A DNA stretch of 64,000 nt from Paracoccus sp. MC1862 (GCF_016617715.1 NZ_CP067225.1:1798001-1862000); one strand, 5' to 3'; positions 25,589-33,076 are shown, counted from the first letter of the stretch. The notes: generated by a model from the sequence alone, not told the origin. Translations and numbers: made by a program.

Positions 25589-26311
25589 TCAGTGGGTCGC
25601 CGCCAGGAACTTCTGCAGATCAGAGCTTTTCGGAGCACCGAACAACTCCGCGGGCGGTGCAATCTCGGCCATCACGCCCTGATGGAAGAAGGCCACGCGG
25701 TCGGACACCTCACGGGCGAACTTCATCTCATGCGTGACGCAGATCATCGTCATCCCCTCCGAGGCCAGCATCCGCAGCGTGTCCAGCACCTCGCCCACCA
25801 GCATCGGGTCGAGGGCGGATGTCACCTCGTCGAACAGCATGTAGCTAGGCGACATCGCCAGCGCGCGCGCGATGGCCATGCGCTGCTGCTGGCCGCCCGA
25901 CATCCGCGTGGGATAGACCTTGAGCTTGTCGGCCAGCCCCACATGGGTCAGTTGCTTGACCGCGATTTCCTCGGCCTGCGCCCGCGACATCCCCAGCACC
26001 TTGCGCGGCGCCAGCGTCACGTTCTCCAGCACCGACAGGTGGGGGAAGGCGTTGAACTGCTGGAAGACTATGCCGATCTTCTGGCGCAGCTTGTTGAGGT
26101 CGGTGGACTTCGCGTGAACCTCGGTCCCGTCGACAAGGATGCGGCCCGCGTTGATGGGTTCAAGCCCGTTGATGCAGGTCAAGAGCGTGGACTTGCCCGA
26201 CCCCGAGCCGCCGATCACCGTCAGCACCTCGCCCTTCTGGACGGTCAGGTCGATGCCCTTCAGCACCTCGAGCGTGCCGAAGGATTTGCGGACGTTATCG
26301 ATCTCAATCAT
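25589..26311 (-). CDS. Amino acid ABC transporter ATP-binding protein
   Basis: A 240-residue ABC ATPase of the polar amino-acid (GlnQ/HisP) class. Walker A is GGSGSGKST at residues 34-42, Q-loop FQQFNAFPHL, signature MSGGQQQR, Walker B MLFDEVTSALDP, and switch histidine in VTHEM. Together with the two permeases and the periplasmic binding protein upstream it completes an importer. Its start lies inside the 3' end of the second permease gene (8-bp overlap), a clear sign of translational coupling. The substrate is inferred from the operon as hydroxyproline or a related imino acid. Confidence 0.95.
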   Translation of the reverse strand: MIEIDNVRKSFGTLEVLKGIDLTVQKGEVLTVIGGSGSGKSTLLTCINGLEPINAGRILVDGTEVHAKSTDLNKLRQKIGIVFQQFNAFPHLSVLENVTLAPRKVLGMSRAQAEEIAVKQLTHVGLADKLKVYPTRMSGGQQQRMAIARALAMSPSYMLFDEVTSALDPMLVGEVLDTLRMLASEGMTMICVTHEMKFAREVSDRVAFFHQGVMAEIAPPAELFGAPKSSDLQKFLAATH

Positions 26312-26957
26312 TGGTCCAGCGCCTTTCGAGATAGCCGCCGAGCCGCGCCAGCGGGAAGCTGATGACGAAATAAAAGGCGCCGCAGATCATCAGCAGGAAC
26401 AGCGGCTCCTGCAGGCGGGTGATGAGGATCTGCGTCGAGCGCAGCAGTTCCGTCACCTGCACGATATAGACCAGCGCCGAATCCTTCATGACCCCCAGCG
26501 CCAGGCCGATCCAGGACGGCAGCGCCACGCGGGTGGCCAGCGGCGCCACGATGCTGGTCATGTCCTGCCGCCAGGTCAGGCCCAGGGACCGCGCCGCGCG
26601 GCGGGTGGTCATGGGCACGGCCTCGATCCCGCCGCGCACGATCTCGGCGCAATAGGCGGCGGTGTACATCGTCAGCACGCCGCAGGCGACGGTGAAGCCC
26701 GACATGCGCAGCTTCAGCACGACCCCCAGGAAGGCATTGGCCAGCACAAGCTGGATCAGCAGCGGGACCGAGCGGAAGACGTCCAGCACGAAGGTCAGGG
26801 GTGCCGCCCACCACGGTCCCACCTGGTAGCGGATCACCCCGAAAGCGATCCCCAGGATGGTCCCCAGCGCCACCGAGATCAGGGTGACGAGGATGGTCAC
26901 TCCCGCCCCACGAGTGAGGAACAGCAGGTCGGCGGTGGTCAGGGCCGTGTCAAACAT
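26304..26957 (-). CDS. Amino acid ABC transporter permease, second subunit
   Basis: A 217-residue HisM/GlnP-type permease with five hydrophobic helices. FRSVPLLIQLVLAN and the EAA loop AARSLGLTWRQDMTSIVAPLA, which contacts the ATPase, identify the family. It follows the other permease gene by 7 bp and pairs with it as a heterodimer. Residues such as YCAEIVRGGIEAVPMTTRRAA are the conserved transmembrane-loop boundary of this family. Cotranscribed with the hydroxyproline enzymes; substrate specificity is set by the binding protein. Confidence 0.93.
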   Translation of the reverse strand: MFDTALTTADLLFLTRGAGVTILVTLISVALGTILGIAFGVIRYQVGPWWAAPLTFVLDVFRSVPLLIQLVLANAFLGVVLKLRMSGFTVACGVLTMYTAAYCAEIVRGGIEAVPMTTRRAARSLGLTWRQDMTSIVAPLATRVALPSWIGLALGVMKDSALVYIVQVTELLRSTQILITRLQEPLFLLMICGAFYFVISFPLARLGGYLERRWTND

Positions 26958-26964
26958 CCGCGCC

Positions 26965-27630
26965 TCAATACCGGAACAGGCGCCAGGCGATCAGCCGCGC
27001 AGCCGTCTGGATCACCTTGACGATGAGATAGAAGATGACGGCCGCGATGGCGAACAACTCGAAAGTGCGGAAGGTCAGCGCGTTCAGCGCCTGCGTGACC
27101 CCGAACAGGTCGGTGTTCATCCCCACGGTCACGCCCAGCGAGGTCATCAGCACCGCCCAGACCATCTGGTTCGTCATCGGCAAGAAGGCGATCCGCAGCA
27201 TCTGCGGCATGACGATATGGCGGAAGGACTGCAGCGCGGTCATCCCCAGAGACCGGCCCGCGCGGGCCTGCGTGTCGGGGATGGCCTTCAGCGCGCCGCG
27301 GAAGTTTTCCGCCAGATAGCCCGCGTTGTTGAAGGTGATGCCCACCAGCAGCGACAGGTAGGGACTGAGGTGGATGCCGAAGCTGCCCAGCCCGAAATGC
27401 GCCATGTAGATCTGGAACAGCGCGGGCGTGTTGCGCGCGACCTCGACCCAGGTGGTGGCGACGCCCCCCAGGACGCGACTGCCCGACAGCCGGAAGGTCG
27501 TCAGCAGGATCGCCAGCACGATGCCGATCAGCATCGACAGGACGGCGATCTGCATGGTGACGATCGCGCCGTCCAGCATCTGCGGCAGGCGCGCGAGGGC
27601 CTGCTTCCACTGGAATGTGTAACCGAACAT
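26965..27630 (-). CDS. Amino acid ABC transporter permease, first subunit
   Basis: A 221-residue HisQ-type permease with five membrane helices. Family segments are EVARNTPALFQIYMAHFGL and the EAA loop RAGRSLGMTALQSFRHIVMPQ. The ATG at 27630 was chosen over 27666 because it gives the family-like N terminus MFGYTFQWKQALARLPQML; the longer version adds a Ser/Gly-rich piece. It lies 58 bp downstream of the binding-protein gene and 7 bp upstream of the second permease, as expected for a polar amino-acid importer. Confidence 0.93.
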   Translation of the reverse strand: MFGYTFQWKQALARLPQMLDGAIVTMQIAVLSMLIGIVLAILLTTFRLSGSRVLGGVATTWVEVARNTPALFQIYMAHFGLGSFGIHLSPYLSLLVGITFNNAGYLAENFRGALKAIPDTQARAGRSLGMTALQSFRHIVMPQMLRIAFLPMTNQMVWAVLMTSLGVTVGMNTDLFGVTQALNALTFRTFELFAIAAVIFYLIVKVIQTAARLIAWRLFRY

Positions 27631-27688
27631 CGCGCCTGACCCTGCCGAGGAAAGGGCGCGGCGCAAAGCCTGCGCCGCGCGTTGGTCG

Positions 27689-28498
27689 TCAGCGGTAGAC
27701 GCCGGGGATCGAGAGGTTGGCGGGTTCGCCCTCGCCCACCCATTTGGTGTAAAGCTCGGCGTAGCGGCCGGTGCGGACCTGCTGGTTCACGAACAGGTTC
27801 AGGTAGTTGAGAAGTCCGTATTCCTGCCGCATCGTAAATAGTGACACATAGTCCGGCACCATCGGCGCCTTGTCCACGACGCGGATGCCGGGAAAGTTGC
27901 CGGATGCGACATTGGCGTTGGCGACCTCGACGGTCGAAACGGTCGCGTCAAGCTGGCCCTGGCTGAGCGCCAGGAACACGTCGGCCTGGGTCTGGTAGGG
28001 ACGGAAGGTGCCCTCGCCCCATTCGTTGATCTTGCCTTCCAGCCAGATCGCCTCGTAGGTGCCGGCGGTGGCGCCGACGGTCTTGCCCTTCATCCCTTCC
28101 CAATCCGCCATCTCGACGCCTTCGCGGGCGACGACGGCGTTTTCAAAGGCGTAGTAGGGGATCGACATGCCGACTGTCTTGGCCCGTTCCAGCGTGTCCG
28201 AGGTCGAGGCCACGCCCACGTCTACCCGGCCCGCCATCAGCGCGGGGATGCGTTCCGGGAAGGGGGTTTCCACGATCTCGGCCGTCACGCCCAGCGCGGC
28301 GGCAAGGTCGTTGCAGTAGTCGACGTCAAAGCCGATCGGGTTGTTCTGCGCATCACGCATCCCCATCGGCGGGAAGTCCAGCACCACCGCGCAGCGCAGG
28401 ATGCCCGAGGAGATGATGTCATCCAGCTTGTCGGCGTGCGCCGCGCCCGCAAAGGCGGTGGCGGCGACCAGCGCCGCGCCGAGGATCGAGGTCTTCAT
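27689..28498 (-). CDS. Periplasmic amino-acid binding protein of the hydroxyproline importer
   Basis: A 269-residue family 3 solute-binding protein. A Sec signal peptide occupies residues 1-22, with cleavage after AHA before DKLDD. FDVDYCNDLAAALGV and GRVDVGVASTSDTLERAK are the ligand-binding signature of this class (the equivalent of R-Y/F-P/S-x-D residues). The mature protein delivers substrate to the two permeases. Upstream, between 28499 and 28629, is a strong inverted repeat that could stabilise the message or bind a regulator. The ATG at 28498 is the only one that yields a signal peptide. Confidence 0.93.
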   Translation of the reverse strand: MKTSILGAALVAATAFAGAAHADKLDDIISSGILRCAVVLDFPPMGMRDAQNNPIGFDVDYCNDLAAALGVTAEIVETPFPERIPALMAGRVDVGVASTSDTLERAKTVGMSIPYYAFENAVVAREGVEMADWEGMKGKTVGATAGTYEAIWLEGKINEWGEGTFRPYQTQADVFLALSQGQLDATVSTVEVANANVASGNFPGIRVVDKAPMVPDYVSLFTMRQEYGLLNYLNLFVNQQVRTGRYAELYTKWVGEGEPANLSIPGVYR

Positions 28499-28567
28499 GG
28501 TTTCACTCCCTGTGTGGCTCGTTGGCCGTATCGAATCCTGACCTTTGTCAGCTATCCGCGCCGTCTT

Positions 28568-28615
28568 CGTCGGATCAACCTGAAAATACAGACAGTATGC
28601 AGGGTTGATCCGACG
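28568..28615. promoter_or_regulatory. Perfect 13-bp inverted repeat with nested dyad upstream of the binding-protein gene
   Basis: CGTCGGATCAACC at 28568-28580 is repeated exactly in inverse at 28603-28615. The 22-base loop itself contains ATAC...GTAT (28586-28589 and 28595-28598). The structure begins 15 bases after the deaminase stop and ends about 70 bases before the binding-protein start. No T tract follows on the minus strand, so it is not a classical terminator. It may be an mRNA stabilising hairpin between cistrons, or a regulator site. Confidence 0.7.
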
Positions 28616-28629
28616 TAACGGCGGCAGCG

Positions 28630-29589
28630 TCACGCGGCGCAGTCGCTGACGCCGGGCAGCTTGCTCCATTCCGCGTACCAGGTGCGGAACTGGGTGAACT
28701 GCGCTTCGGCCCAGGCACGCTGGCTGGGGCTGAGTTCGTCCGTCTCATTAAAATGCAAGGCATATTCAGCATCGCCCTGCATGACCATCATGTGCTTGTA
28801 ATACAGCACGAGATCGGTGCCCTCATCCCAGGTAGACAGCACCTCAAGCGCCTCGCCCAACTCGCGGGCGCGGACGCGGGCATTCACGTCGCCTGCCGCC
28901 GCCGCACGCGACAGCGCCACCATATGCAGGATTTCCTTGGGGATCACGTTGCCGATCCCGGTGATGGTGCCGAAGGCGCCCGCCTTGACATAGCCGTGGT
29001 AGACGCCGGTATCGACGCCCGCCATCAGCACCACGTCGGGGTTGCCGCTGGTGATGTGCTCGGACGCGTAGGTCATCGCCTGCGGGCCGCCGAATTCCTT
29101 GAAGCCGACGAGGTTCGGATGCTCGGCCCGCAGGGCGAAGAACAGGTCGGCCTTGGTTTCGAAGCCGTAATGGGGGCTGTTGTAGATCACCGCCGGCAGG
29201 TCAGGGGCTGCGGCAAGGATCGCCTTGAAGTGGTTCTTCTGCGCAATGGGCGAGTTGCCGCGCGACAGCACCCGCGGGATCACCATCAGCCCGGCCGCGC
29301 CCACCTTCTGCGCATGGGCCGCGTGGGCCACGGCCGAGGCCGAGTTCACCGCGCCCGTCCCCACGATCACCGGCAGGCCCGCCTTGACCAGCCGCTCGAC
29401 CCCTTCCATCCGCTGCGCGTCGGTCAGCAGCGGCCAGTCGCCCATGGAACCGCAATAGACCAGCGCCGACATGCCGGCTTCGATCAGTTCCCGCCCCTTG
29501 CGGACCAGCGCATCGAAGTCGGGCTGGCGGTCGGACGTGCAGGGCGTCATCAGCGCCGGGATCACGCCGGTGAAAATCTCGGTGTTCAT
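28630..29589 (-). CDS. DHDPS-family 1-pyrroline-4-hydroxy-2-carboxylate deaminase
   Basis: A 319-residue dihydrodipicolinate synthase/N-acetylneuraminate lyase family barrel. The Schiff-base lysine is K164 (VGFKEFGG) and the catalytic tyrosine is Y136 (VIYNSPHYG). In the trans-4-hydroxyproline pathway a member of this family deaminates delta1-pyrroline-4-hydroxy-2-carboxylate to 2-oxoglutarate semialdehyde. That is the next step after the FAD dehydrogenase encoded downstream. The 2-oxoglutarate semialdehyde dehydrogenase needed to finish the route is not in this window. The gene is the first enzyme of the operon, 102 bp from the GntR gene. Confidence 0.88.
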   Translation of the reverse strand: MNTEIFTGVIPALMTPCTSDRQPDFDALVRKGRELIEAGMSALVYCGSMGDWPLLTDAQRMEGVERLVKAGLPVIVGTGAVNSASAVAHAAHAQKVGAAGLMVIPRVLSRGNSPIAQKNHFKAILAAAPDLPAVIYNSPHYGFETKADLFFALRAEHPNLVGFKEFGGPQAMTYASEHITSGNPDVVLMAGVDTGVYHGYVKAGAFGTITGIGNVIPKEILHMVALSRAAAAGDVNARVRARELGEALEVLSTWDEGTDLVLYYKHMMVMQGDAEYALHFNETDELSPSQRAWAEAQFTQFRTWYAEWSKLPGVSDCAA

Positions 29590-29663
29590 CTTGGCTCCTG
29601 TAGTGAAGCGCCGCGCAAAAGGCGGCCGATTCGAATGTTGCAGCCAGCTTGACCGATTGTATA

Positions 29664-29679
29664 TTCTGTGTCGACAGAA
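29664..29679. promoter_or_regulatory. Candidate GntR operator palindrome
   Basis: TTCTGT at 29664-29669 and ACAGAA at 29674-29679 form a perfect 6-bp inverted repeat with a 4-base spacer, in an AT-rich patch that stands out in this GC-rich DNA. It lies between the GntR gene and the first catabolic gene, 75 bp upstream of that start, where a repressor would act. Dyads of this size fit FadR-type GntR regulators; binding is inferred. Confidence 0.5.
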
Positions 29680-29691
29680 ATCTGGCGGGTG

Positions 29692-30396
29692 TTACAACGC
29701 CACATCGTCCCGCCGGTCACGGGCGACGAAAGCCTGGATCTGCCGGACGATCTGGTCGGCATGAGCCCGCGCCAGCCGGTCGCACAAGTCCACGTCCCGC
29801 GCCTCGATGGCGGCGATCAGCGCCTCGTGCTCGTCGACATATTCCTGCGGCAGCCGGTCCTCGTAGGACTGATAGTAAAGCCGCAGCAGCCGCCGCCCCT
29901 CGTCCAGCACCCGCAGGAACAGGCCGAGATAATAGGGGTTGCCCCCGGCCTCGGCGATGGCGGCATGGAAGGCGCGGTTGGTCGCGATCATGCCCAGAGC
30001 ATCCTGCGCGGCGACGGCGGCGGCAAAATCGGCCTGTGCGGCGCGGATCGGCTGCAGATCGGCAGGCTTGTGGTGCAGGGCGGCCAGCCGCGTGGTGACG
30101 CGATACATCAGCGTGATCGCGTCGAAGAAATGATGCAGGTTCAGAAAGTCGATGCTGGCGACGATGGTGGTGCGGTTCGGCAGCGCCTCGACCAGCCCCT
30201 CGCCCGCCAGCCGCACCAGCGCCTCGCGGATGGGGGTGCGCGACATGCCGAAGCGTTCGGCCAGCGCGACCTCGTCGATGGGACTGCCGGGCGGCAGGAC
30301 CAGATCGAGGATCTCGTCGCGCAGCATGCCATGCACCAGCCGCACCCCCGAGCCGCGCTTGCGTTCGGACGGCGATTCGCTTTCGGGGTCGGACAT
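29692..30396 (-). CDS. GntR family (FadR/FCD) transcriptional regulator of hydroxyproline genes
   Basis: A 234-residue GntR-type regulator. The N-terminal winged helix (LRDEILDLVLPPGSPIDEVAL, FGMSRTPIREALVRLAGEGL) is followed by an all-helical FCD ligand domain with the metal/ligand His and Asp pattern (TNRAFHAAIAEAGGNPYY, DEHEALIAAIEARD). FCD members commonly sense small carboxylic acids. Its place at the head of the hydroxyproline operon, in the same orientation, makes it the probable local repressor. The start at 30396 was preferred because upstream codons overlap the tRNA-His gene. Confidence 0.88.
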   Translation of the reverse strand: MSDPESESPSERKRGSGVRLVHGMLRDEILDLVLPPGSPIDEVALAERFGMSRTPIREALVRLAGEGLVEALPNRTTIVASIDFLNLHHFFDAITLMYRVTTRLAALHHKPADLQPIRAAQADFAAAVAAQDALGMIATNRAFHAAIAEAGGNPYYLGLFLRVLDEGRRLLRLYYQSYEDRLPQEYVDEHEALIAAIEARDVDLCDRLARAHADQIVRQIQAFVARDRRDDVAL

Positions 30397-30470
30397 CCGG
30401 CAGGCTCCACGCGGCAAGGGTCGATGCCGGTCGTTACCGGCTGGACCGGGATGCGTAAAGACTGAGGGGA

Positions 30471-30547
30471 TGGTACCGCCTCCCCGGCTTGAACGGGGGA
30501 CCTCTGGATCCACAATCCAGCGCTCTGACCAACTGAGCTAAGGCGGC
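30471..30547 (-). tRNA. tRNA-His (anticodon GTG)
   Basis: A complete cloverleaf of 77 nt with encoded CCA (30471-30473). The acceptor stem GCCGCCT/AGGCGGT ends in a G1:U72 wobble. The D arm has GCTC/GAGC, the anticodon stem CTGGA/TCCAG encloses TTGTGGA, and the T stem is CCCCG/CGGGG with loop TTCAAGC. The discriminator base is A73 and the base before G1 is T, so no G-1 is encoded. This is the unusual tRNA-His form known from a clade of alphaproteobacteria. It lies directly upstream of the GntR gene. Confidence 0.95.
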
Positions 30548-30655
30548 ACAGGCGCAGCAGATAAACCCTCGGCCTGGGCGATGCAAGCGTCTCTTGCCGC
30601 GCGGGCCCGCGGTCGGCTAGACCGTTCCCGACAGGTTCCGCAGGGGAAAGGTGCG

Positions 30656-30892
30656 ATGAGCATCAACAAGGAAAGCGACGTCGCCGCCAATCTGCAGATC
30701 GGGCCGACCGACGTCGGCATGGTCCGCATCTATGTCGAGGGCGAAGGCATCGAACTGCCTCTCGATTTCGACCCCGACGAGGCCACCGAGATCGCCGAGG
30801 AACTGCTGGCCGCCGCCGAGGCCGCCCGCGAGATCGGCCAGGGGTCCAAGCCAAAGGGCAAGCCCCGTCCCAGGGGTCCGGCACGCCGGTAA
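30656..30892 (+). CDS. Small DUF6324 family protein
   Basis: A 78-residue acidic protein: MSINKESDVAANLQIGPTDV, then IYVEGEGIELPLDFDPDEATEIAEEL, and a basic Lys/Pro/Arg tail. The compact beta-rich first half with an acidic helix followed by a basic tail matches the DUF6324 family of Rhodobacterales (recognised from memory). Function unknown. A GGGGAAAGGTGCG stretch before the ATG at 30656 is a good ribosome-binding site and fixes the start. It stands alone, divergent from tRNA-His, and is followed by repeat copy B. Confidence 0.78.
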   Translation: MSINKESDVAANLQIGPTDVGMVRIYVEGEGIELPLDFDPDEATEIAEELLAAAEAAREIGQGSKPKGKPRPRGPARR

Positions 30893-30894
30893 GC

Positions 30895-31055
30895 CGCTTC
30901 TTCCCGGCCCGAATACCCTGAGGGCTTCCGAGCGCTTGGACAGGGTACAGATGAGAAAACGGCCCACAAGGCTGTTTTTCCGCCGGATGAGTCCAGCGGA
31001 CTGTTTCCAGCAAGGAAGGCCAGGGCAGTGGCACGCGAGGGGGCGAAGCCCTCTG
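30895..31055 (+). repeat. Dispersed intergenic repeat, copy B
   Basis: Same box order as copies A and C: GAATACCCT, GCGCTTGGACAGG, an imperfect palindrome (GAAAACGGCC/GGCTGTTTTTC, 30955-30980), TCCAGCGGA, TTTCCAGCAAGGAAGGCC, and GGGGGCGAAGCCC. The TTTCCAGC-AGGAAGGCC box and about 25 following bases match copy C closely. It fills the space between the DUF6324 gene and the 3' end of the convergent MmcB gene. Confidence 0.7.
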
Positions 31056-31523
31056 CTAACCTTCCGCAAAGGCCGCCGGATCGGTCGCCCGCACTAGGCG
31101 GCAGGCCGCGGTCCGCGCCACGTCCCGCAGCACGCGCGCCCGCCGCGCGGCTGCGAGTTTGATCAAAGGAGCCATGCGCCCAAGTTCGGCCCCGTAGGGA
31201 TCTGCGATCATGAGGCCGCTGTCCTCGGGCAGAAGCTCGACCGGAAAGTCGCAGTCGGTTGCCCAGAAGAAGCGGTCGCACCATTCCAGGTAGCCCTGCC
31301 ACTTGCGGTCGCCGGTGAAGTCGGCGCGGCAGCTCTTGCATTCGACGATCCAGATCTCGCCCGCGGGCGCGACCGAAATCACGTCCACCCGCAGCCCCGG
31401 TATGGGCACGAACTCGGTCAATGGGGCATGACCCATGCCGATCAGCATCCGCGCAACCCCGCGCGCGAGCCTTTGGCCCGGCTGGGAAGGCAGCAACTCG
31501 GCTGCAGACAAAGGGGCATCCAT
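31056..31523 (-). CDS. mmcB: MmcB family DNA repair protein
   Basis: A 155-residue protein with a restriction-endonuclease-like fold signature: E-x(n)-D-x(n)-E-x-K as RVDVISVAPAGEIWIVECKS, followed by DRKWQGYLEWCDRFFWATD. It matches the alphaproteobacterial MmcB family, where loss of the gene in Caulobacter raises sensitivity to mitomycin C (established there). The expected role is a nuclease in repair of crosslinked DNA. Start codons at 31559 and 31535 are also possible; 31523 gives the family's usual length. No LexA box was looked for in detail. Confidence 0.85.
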   Translation of the reverse strand: MDAPLSAAELLPSQPGQRLARGVARMLIGMGHAPLTEFVPIPGLRVDVISVAPAGEIWIVECKSCRADFTGDRKWQGYLEWCDRFFWATDCDFPVELLPEDSGLMIADPYGAELGRMAPLIKLAAARRARVLRDVARTAACRLVRATDPAAFAEG

Positions 31524-31575
31524 GTCCGCCACCATGAACGAAGCATAAACATCCCGCAAGCCCTGCGGCTTTGCC

Positions 31576-31604
31576 TTGCAGCGGGCGGCGGGGGTTCCTA
31601 GCTA
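31576..31604 (+). promoter_or_regulatory. Putative sigma-70 promoter of the 6S RNA gene
   Basis: TTGCAG at 31576-31581 and TAGCTA at 31599-31604 are separated by exactly 17 bp, placing a start near 31609-31611, right where the closing stem of the predicted RNA begins. The -10 match to consensus is weak; TATGGT at 31603-31608 is a fair alternative -10 but is poorly spaced. Confidence 0.45.
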
Positions 31605-31608
31605 TGGT

Positions 31609-31778
31609 CCCGGCGGGTTTCTGCTCTTCCCGTGATCGGCCATTTTTCCCACTGGCCTATAACTTCTCCGAGGGGGCTGGCTCTGTCAGGGCCCTGGTCC
31701 TGTTACCCGGCACCCACCTGGATATCCAGGCTTTCGGGGGAACCTGCGCCGCCACGGTCGCTGCGGTTCCCGCCACCT
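31609..31778 (+). ncRNA. ssrS: Probable 6S RNA
   Basis: About 170 nt that fold as a long hairpin with a large central bubble, as 6S RNA does. GGCGGG at 31612-31617 pairs with CCCGCC at 31769-31774, and CCGTG..CGGC at 31630-31640 pairs with GCCG..CACGG at 31748-31757. A small hairpin CCTGG-ATAT-CCAGG (31717-31730) sits on the 3' side of the bubble, as in E. coli 6S. It is followed by a CCTGCGCCGCC stretch resembling the E. coli CCUGCGGCGGC region. A promoter precedes and a strong terminator follows. 6S RNA binds the sigma-70 holoenzyme in stationary phase. The short open frames here are not convincing genes. Confidence 0.7.
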
Positions 31779-31780
31779 GA

Positions 31781-31814
31781 AAAGGCCGCTCCCATATGGG
31801 AGCGGCCTTTTTGC
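31781..31814 (+). terminator. Rho-independent terminator of the 6S RNA transcript
   Basis: AAAGGCCGCTCCCAT at 31781-31795 and its exact inverse at 31796-31810 make a 30-bp perfect palindrome, so a 13-15 bp GC-rich stem. It is followed on the plus strand by TTGCTTT, continuing a T run that starts in the stem. Confidence 0.85.
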
Positions 31815-31833
31815 TTTGGCCGAACCAGCAAAA

Positions 31834-31863
31834 GGAAAGGGCGGTCAAATGACCGCCCTTTCC
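31834..31863 (-). terminator. Terminator of the DUF481 gene
   Basis: GGAAAGGGCGGTCA at 31834-31847 is inverted exactly at 31850-31863, with AA between. On the minus strand the stem is followed by TTTTGC. It lies 25 bp beyond the stop of the outer-membrane protein gene and should end that transcript. It may also stop plus-strand read-through from the 6S gene. Confidence 0.85.
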
Positions 31864-31888
31864 CCATGAGACTTCCGACAGGGAACGA

Positions 31889-32803
31889 TCAGAAGCCGTA
31901 AACGAGCGAGACGCCCACCGTGTTGTCGGTGCGGGTGTCGCGGGTAGAGACATACTCGGTCTTGTAGGACACGCGGGTCGAGAAGGCGTCCGTCATGCGG
32001 AAGTTCAGGCCCAGTTCGTTCGTGGCCGTGTCGTTGGCATCCGACGTCAGGTAGTCGGTGTCGTTGGTCAGGAAGAACTGGTCGTTGAACCGGTGGTAGA
32101 AGCGCGACGACACGATGTAGCCTTCGCTGGTGTCCGAGTTCGTGTTGCGGGTGCGGACGCCGCCCACGATGTCGGTTTCGACTTCCTTGGCGTAACGGAT
32201 ACCGATACCGGCCTGCACGCGCCAGGCGGTGGTGTCGTTGTTGATGATACGGTAGCCGGGGCCGACGCCGAAGAACGCGTCGCGGCGCAGGGTGCCGTTG
32301 CGGTCCAGGAAGTCGTCGTCGTCCAGATCATCCAGGTCCACGCCGTCAGTGGTCAGGCGGCCAATGGCAAAGGCATAGAACTGGTCGTTGAAGTAGTAGC
32401 TGCCGTCATAGATGACCGACACCTTCTCGGTTTCGGCGTCACCCTGGTTGTCCTCGGCATATTCCAGCAGGATACCGACCGACTGCTGGAACTGGCCCAC
32501 GTTGTGCGAGATGCGACCGGCCAGGTTCAGGTCCTGATTCTCGCTGTTGCCGTCGCGGCCGGAATAGGTCAGTGCAACCGACCCGAAGGTCCCGGTGCGG
32601 CGGTCCGCCGGCCCAAAGCGGGCAGCGTCTTCCGAACGGTCAAAATCGTCCTGAACGTCGTCCTCGACGTCGTCCAGACGGTCCTCTATGGCCGAGGCGC
32701 CGGTGATGTTGCCTCCGGTCGCGAATTCGGACTGGGCGAATGCCGGGGCGCCCAGAAGCAGAGCCAGGGCCGATGCACTGGTGAACAGGGAAATCTTCTT
32801 CAT
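31889..32803 (-). CDS. DUF481 domain-containing outer-membrane beta-barrel protein
   Basis: A 304-residue secreted protein with a signal peptide ending AFA before QSEF (residues 1-23). The mature part begins with an acidic coiled-coil-like stretch (IEDRLDDVEDDVQDDFDRSEDAA). It then alternates aromatic and polar residues in about 12 beta strands (ALTYSGRDGNSENQDLNLAGRI, VSVIYDGSYYFNDQFYAFAIG) and finishes with the C-terminal aromatic signature VSLVYGF for outer-membrane insertion. DUF481 (YdiY-like) proteins are salt- or stress-related porin-like barrels of unclear function. It is monocistronic with its own strong terminator. The start at 32803 is the only one that yields a signal peptide. Confidence 0.88.
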   Translation of the reverse strand: MKKISLFTSASALALLLGAPAFAQSEFATGGNITGASAIEDRLDDVEDDVQDDFDRSEDAARFGPADRRTGTFGSVALTYSGRDGNSENQDLNLAGRISHNVGQFQQSVGILLEYAEDNQGDAETEKVSVIYDGSYYFNDQFYAFAIGRLTTDGVDLDDLDDDDFLDRNGTLRRDAFFGVGPGYRIINNDTTAWRVQAGIGIRYAKEVETDIVGGVRTRNTNSDTSEGYIVSSRFYHRFNDQFFLTNDTDYLTSDANDTATNELGLNFRMTDAFSTRVSYKTEYVSTRDTRTDNTVGVSLVYGF

Positions 32804-33076
32804 ACTGAACCTCTCGATCCTCTTGCGGCCACTTGGTTCGGGCCGCTCGGTGTGACAACGCAAATGTAGGAAGATCGTGCCCTGTCATTAAGAGAGTCGT
32901 CGAAGACAGGATTTATCACGGAAACGTGAAGGAACTTTCATCAAGCCTATGCAACTGCAGGGTATGGTGAGCGGGTTCAAAAGTCTGATTTCCCGATTTT
33001 CTTTCACTTACAAGTTGTTAAGATGTTCCCGGCAGCTTGGCGACGGACTCTGGATCGGCTCGGTTCCGGAACGAAC

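Noticed and set aside
31571..31780. Small plus-strand reading frame of 69 codons
   Set aside because: It lies across the predicted 6S RNA and has no recognisable domain or ribosome site.
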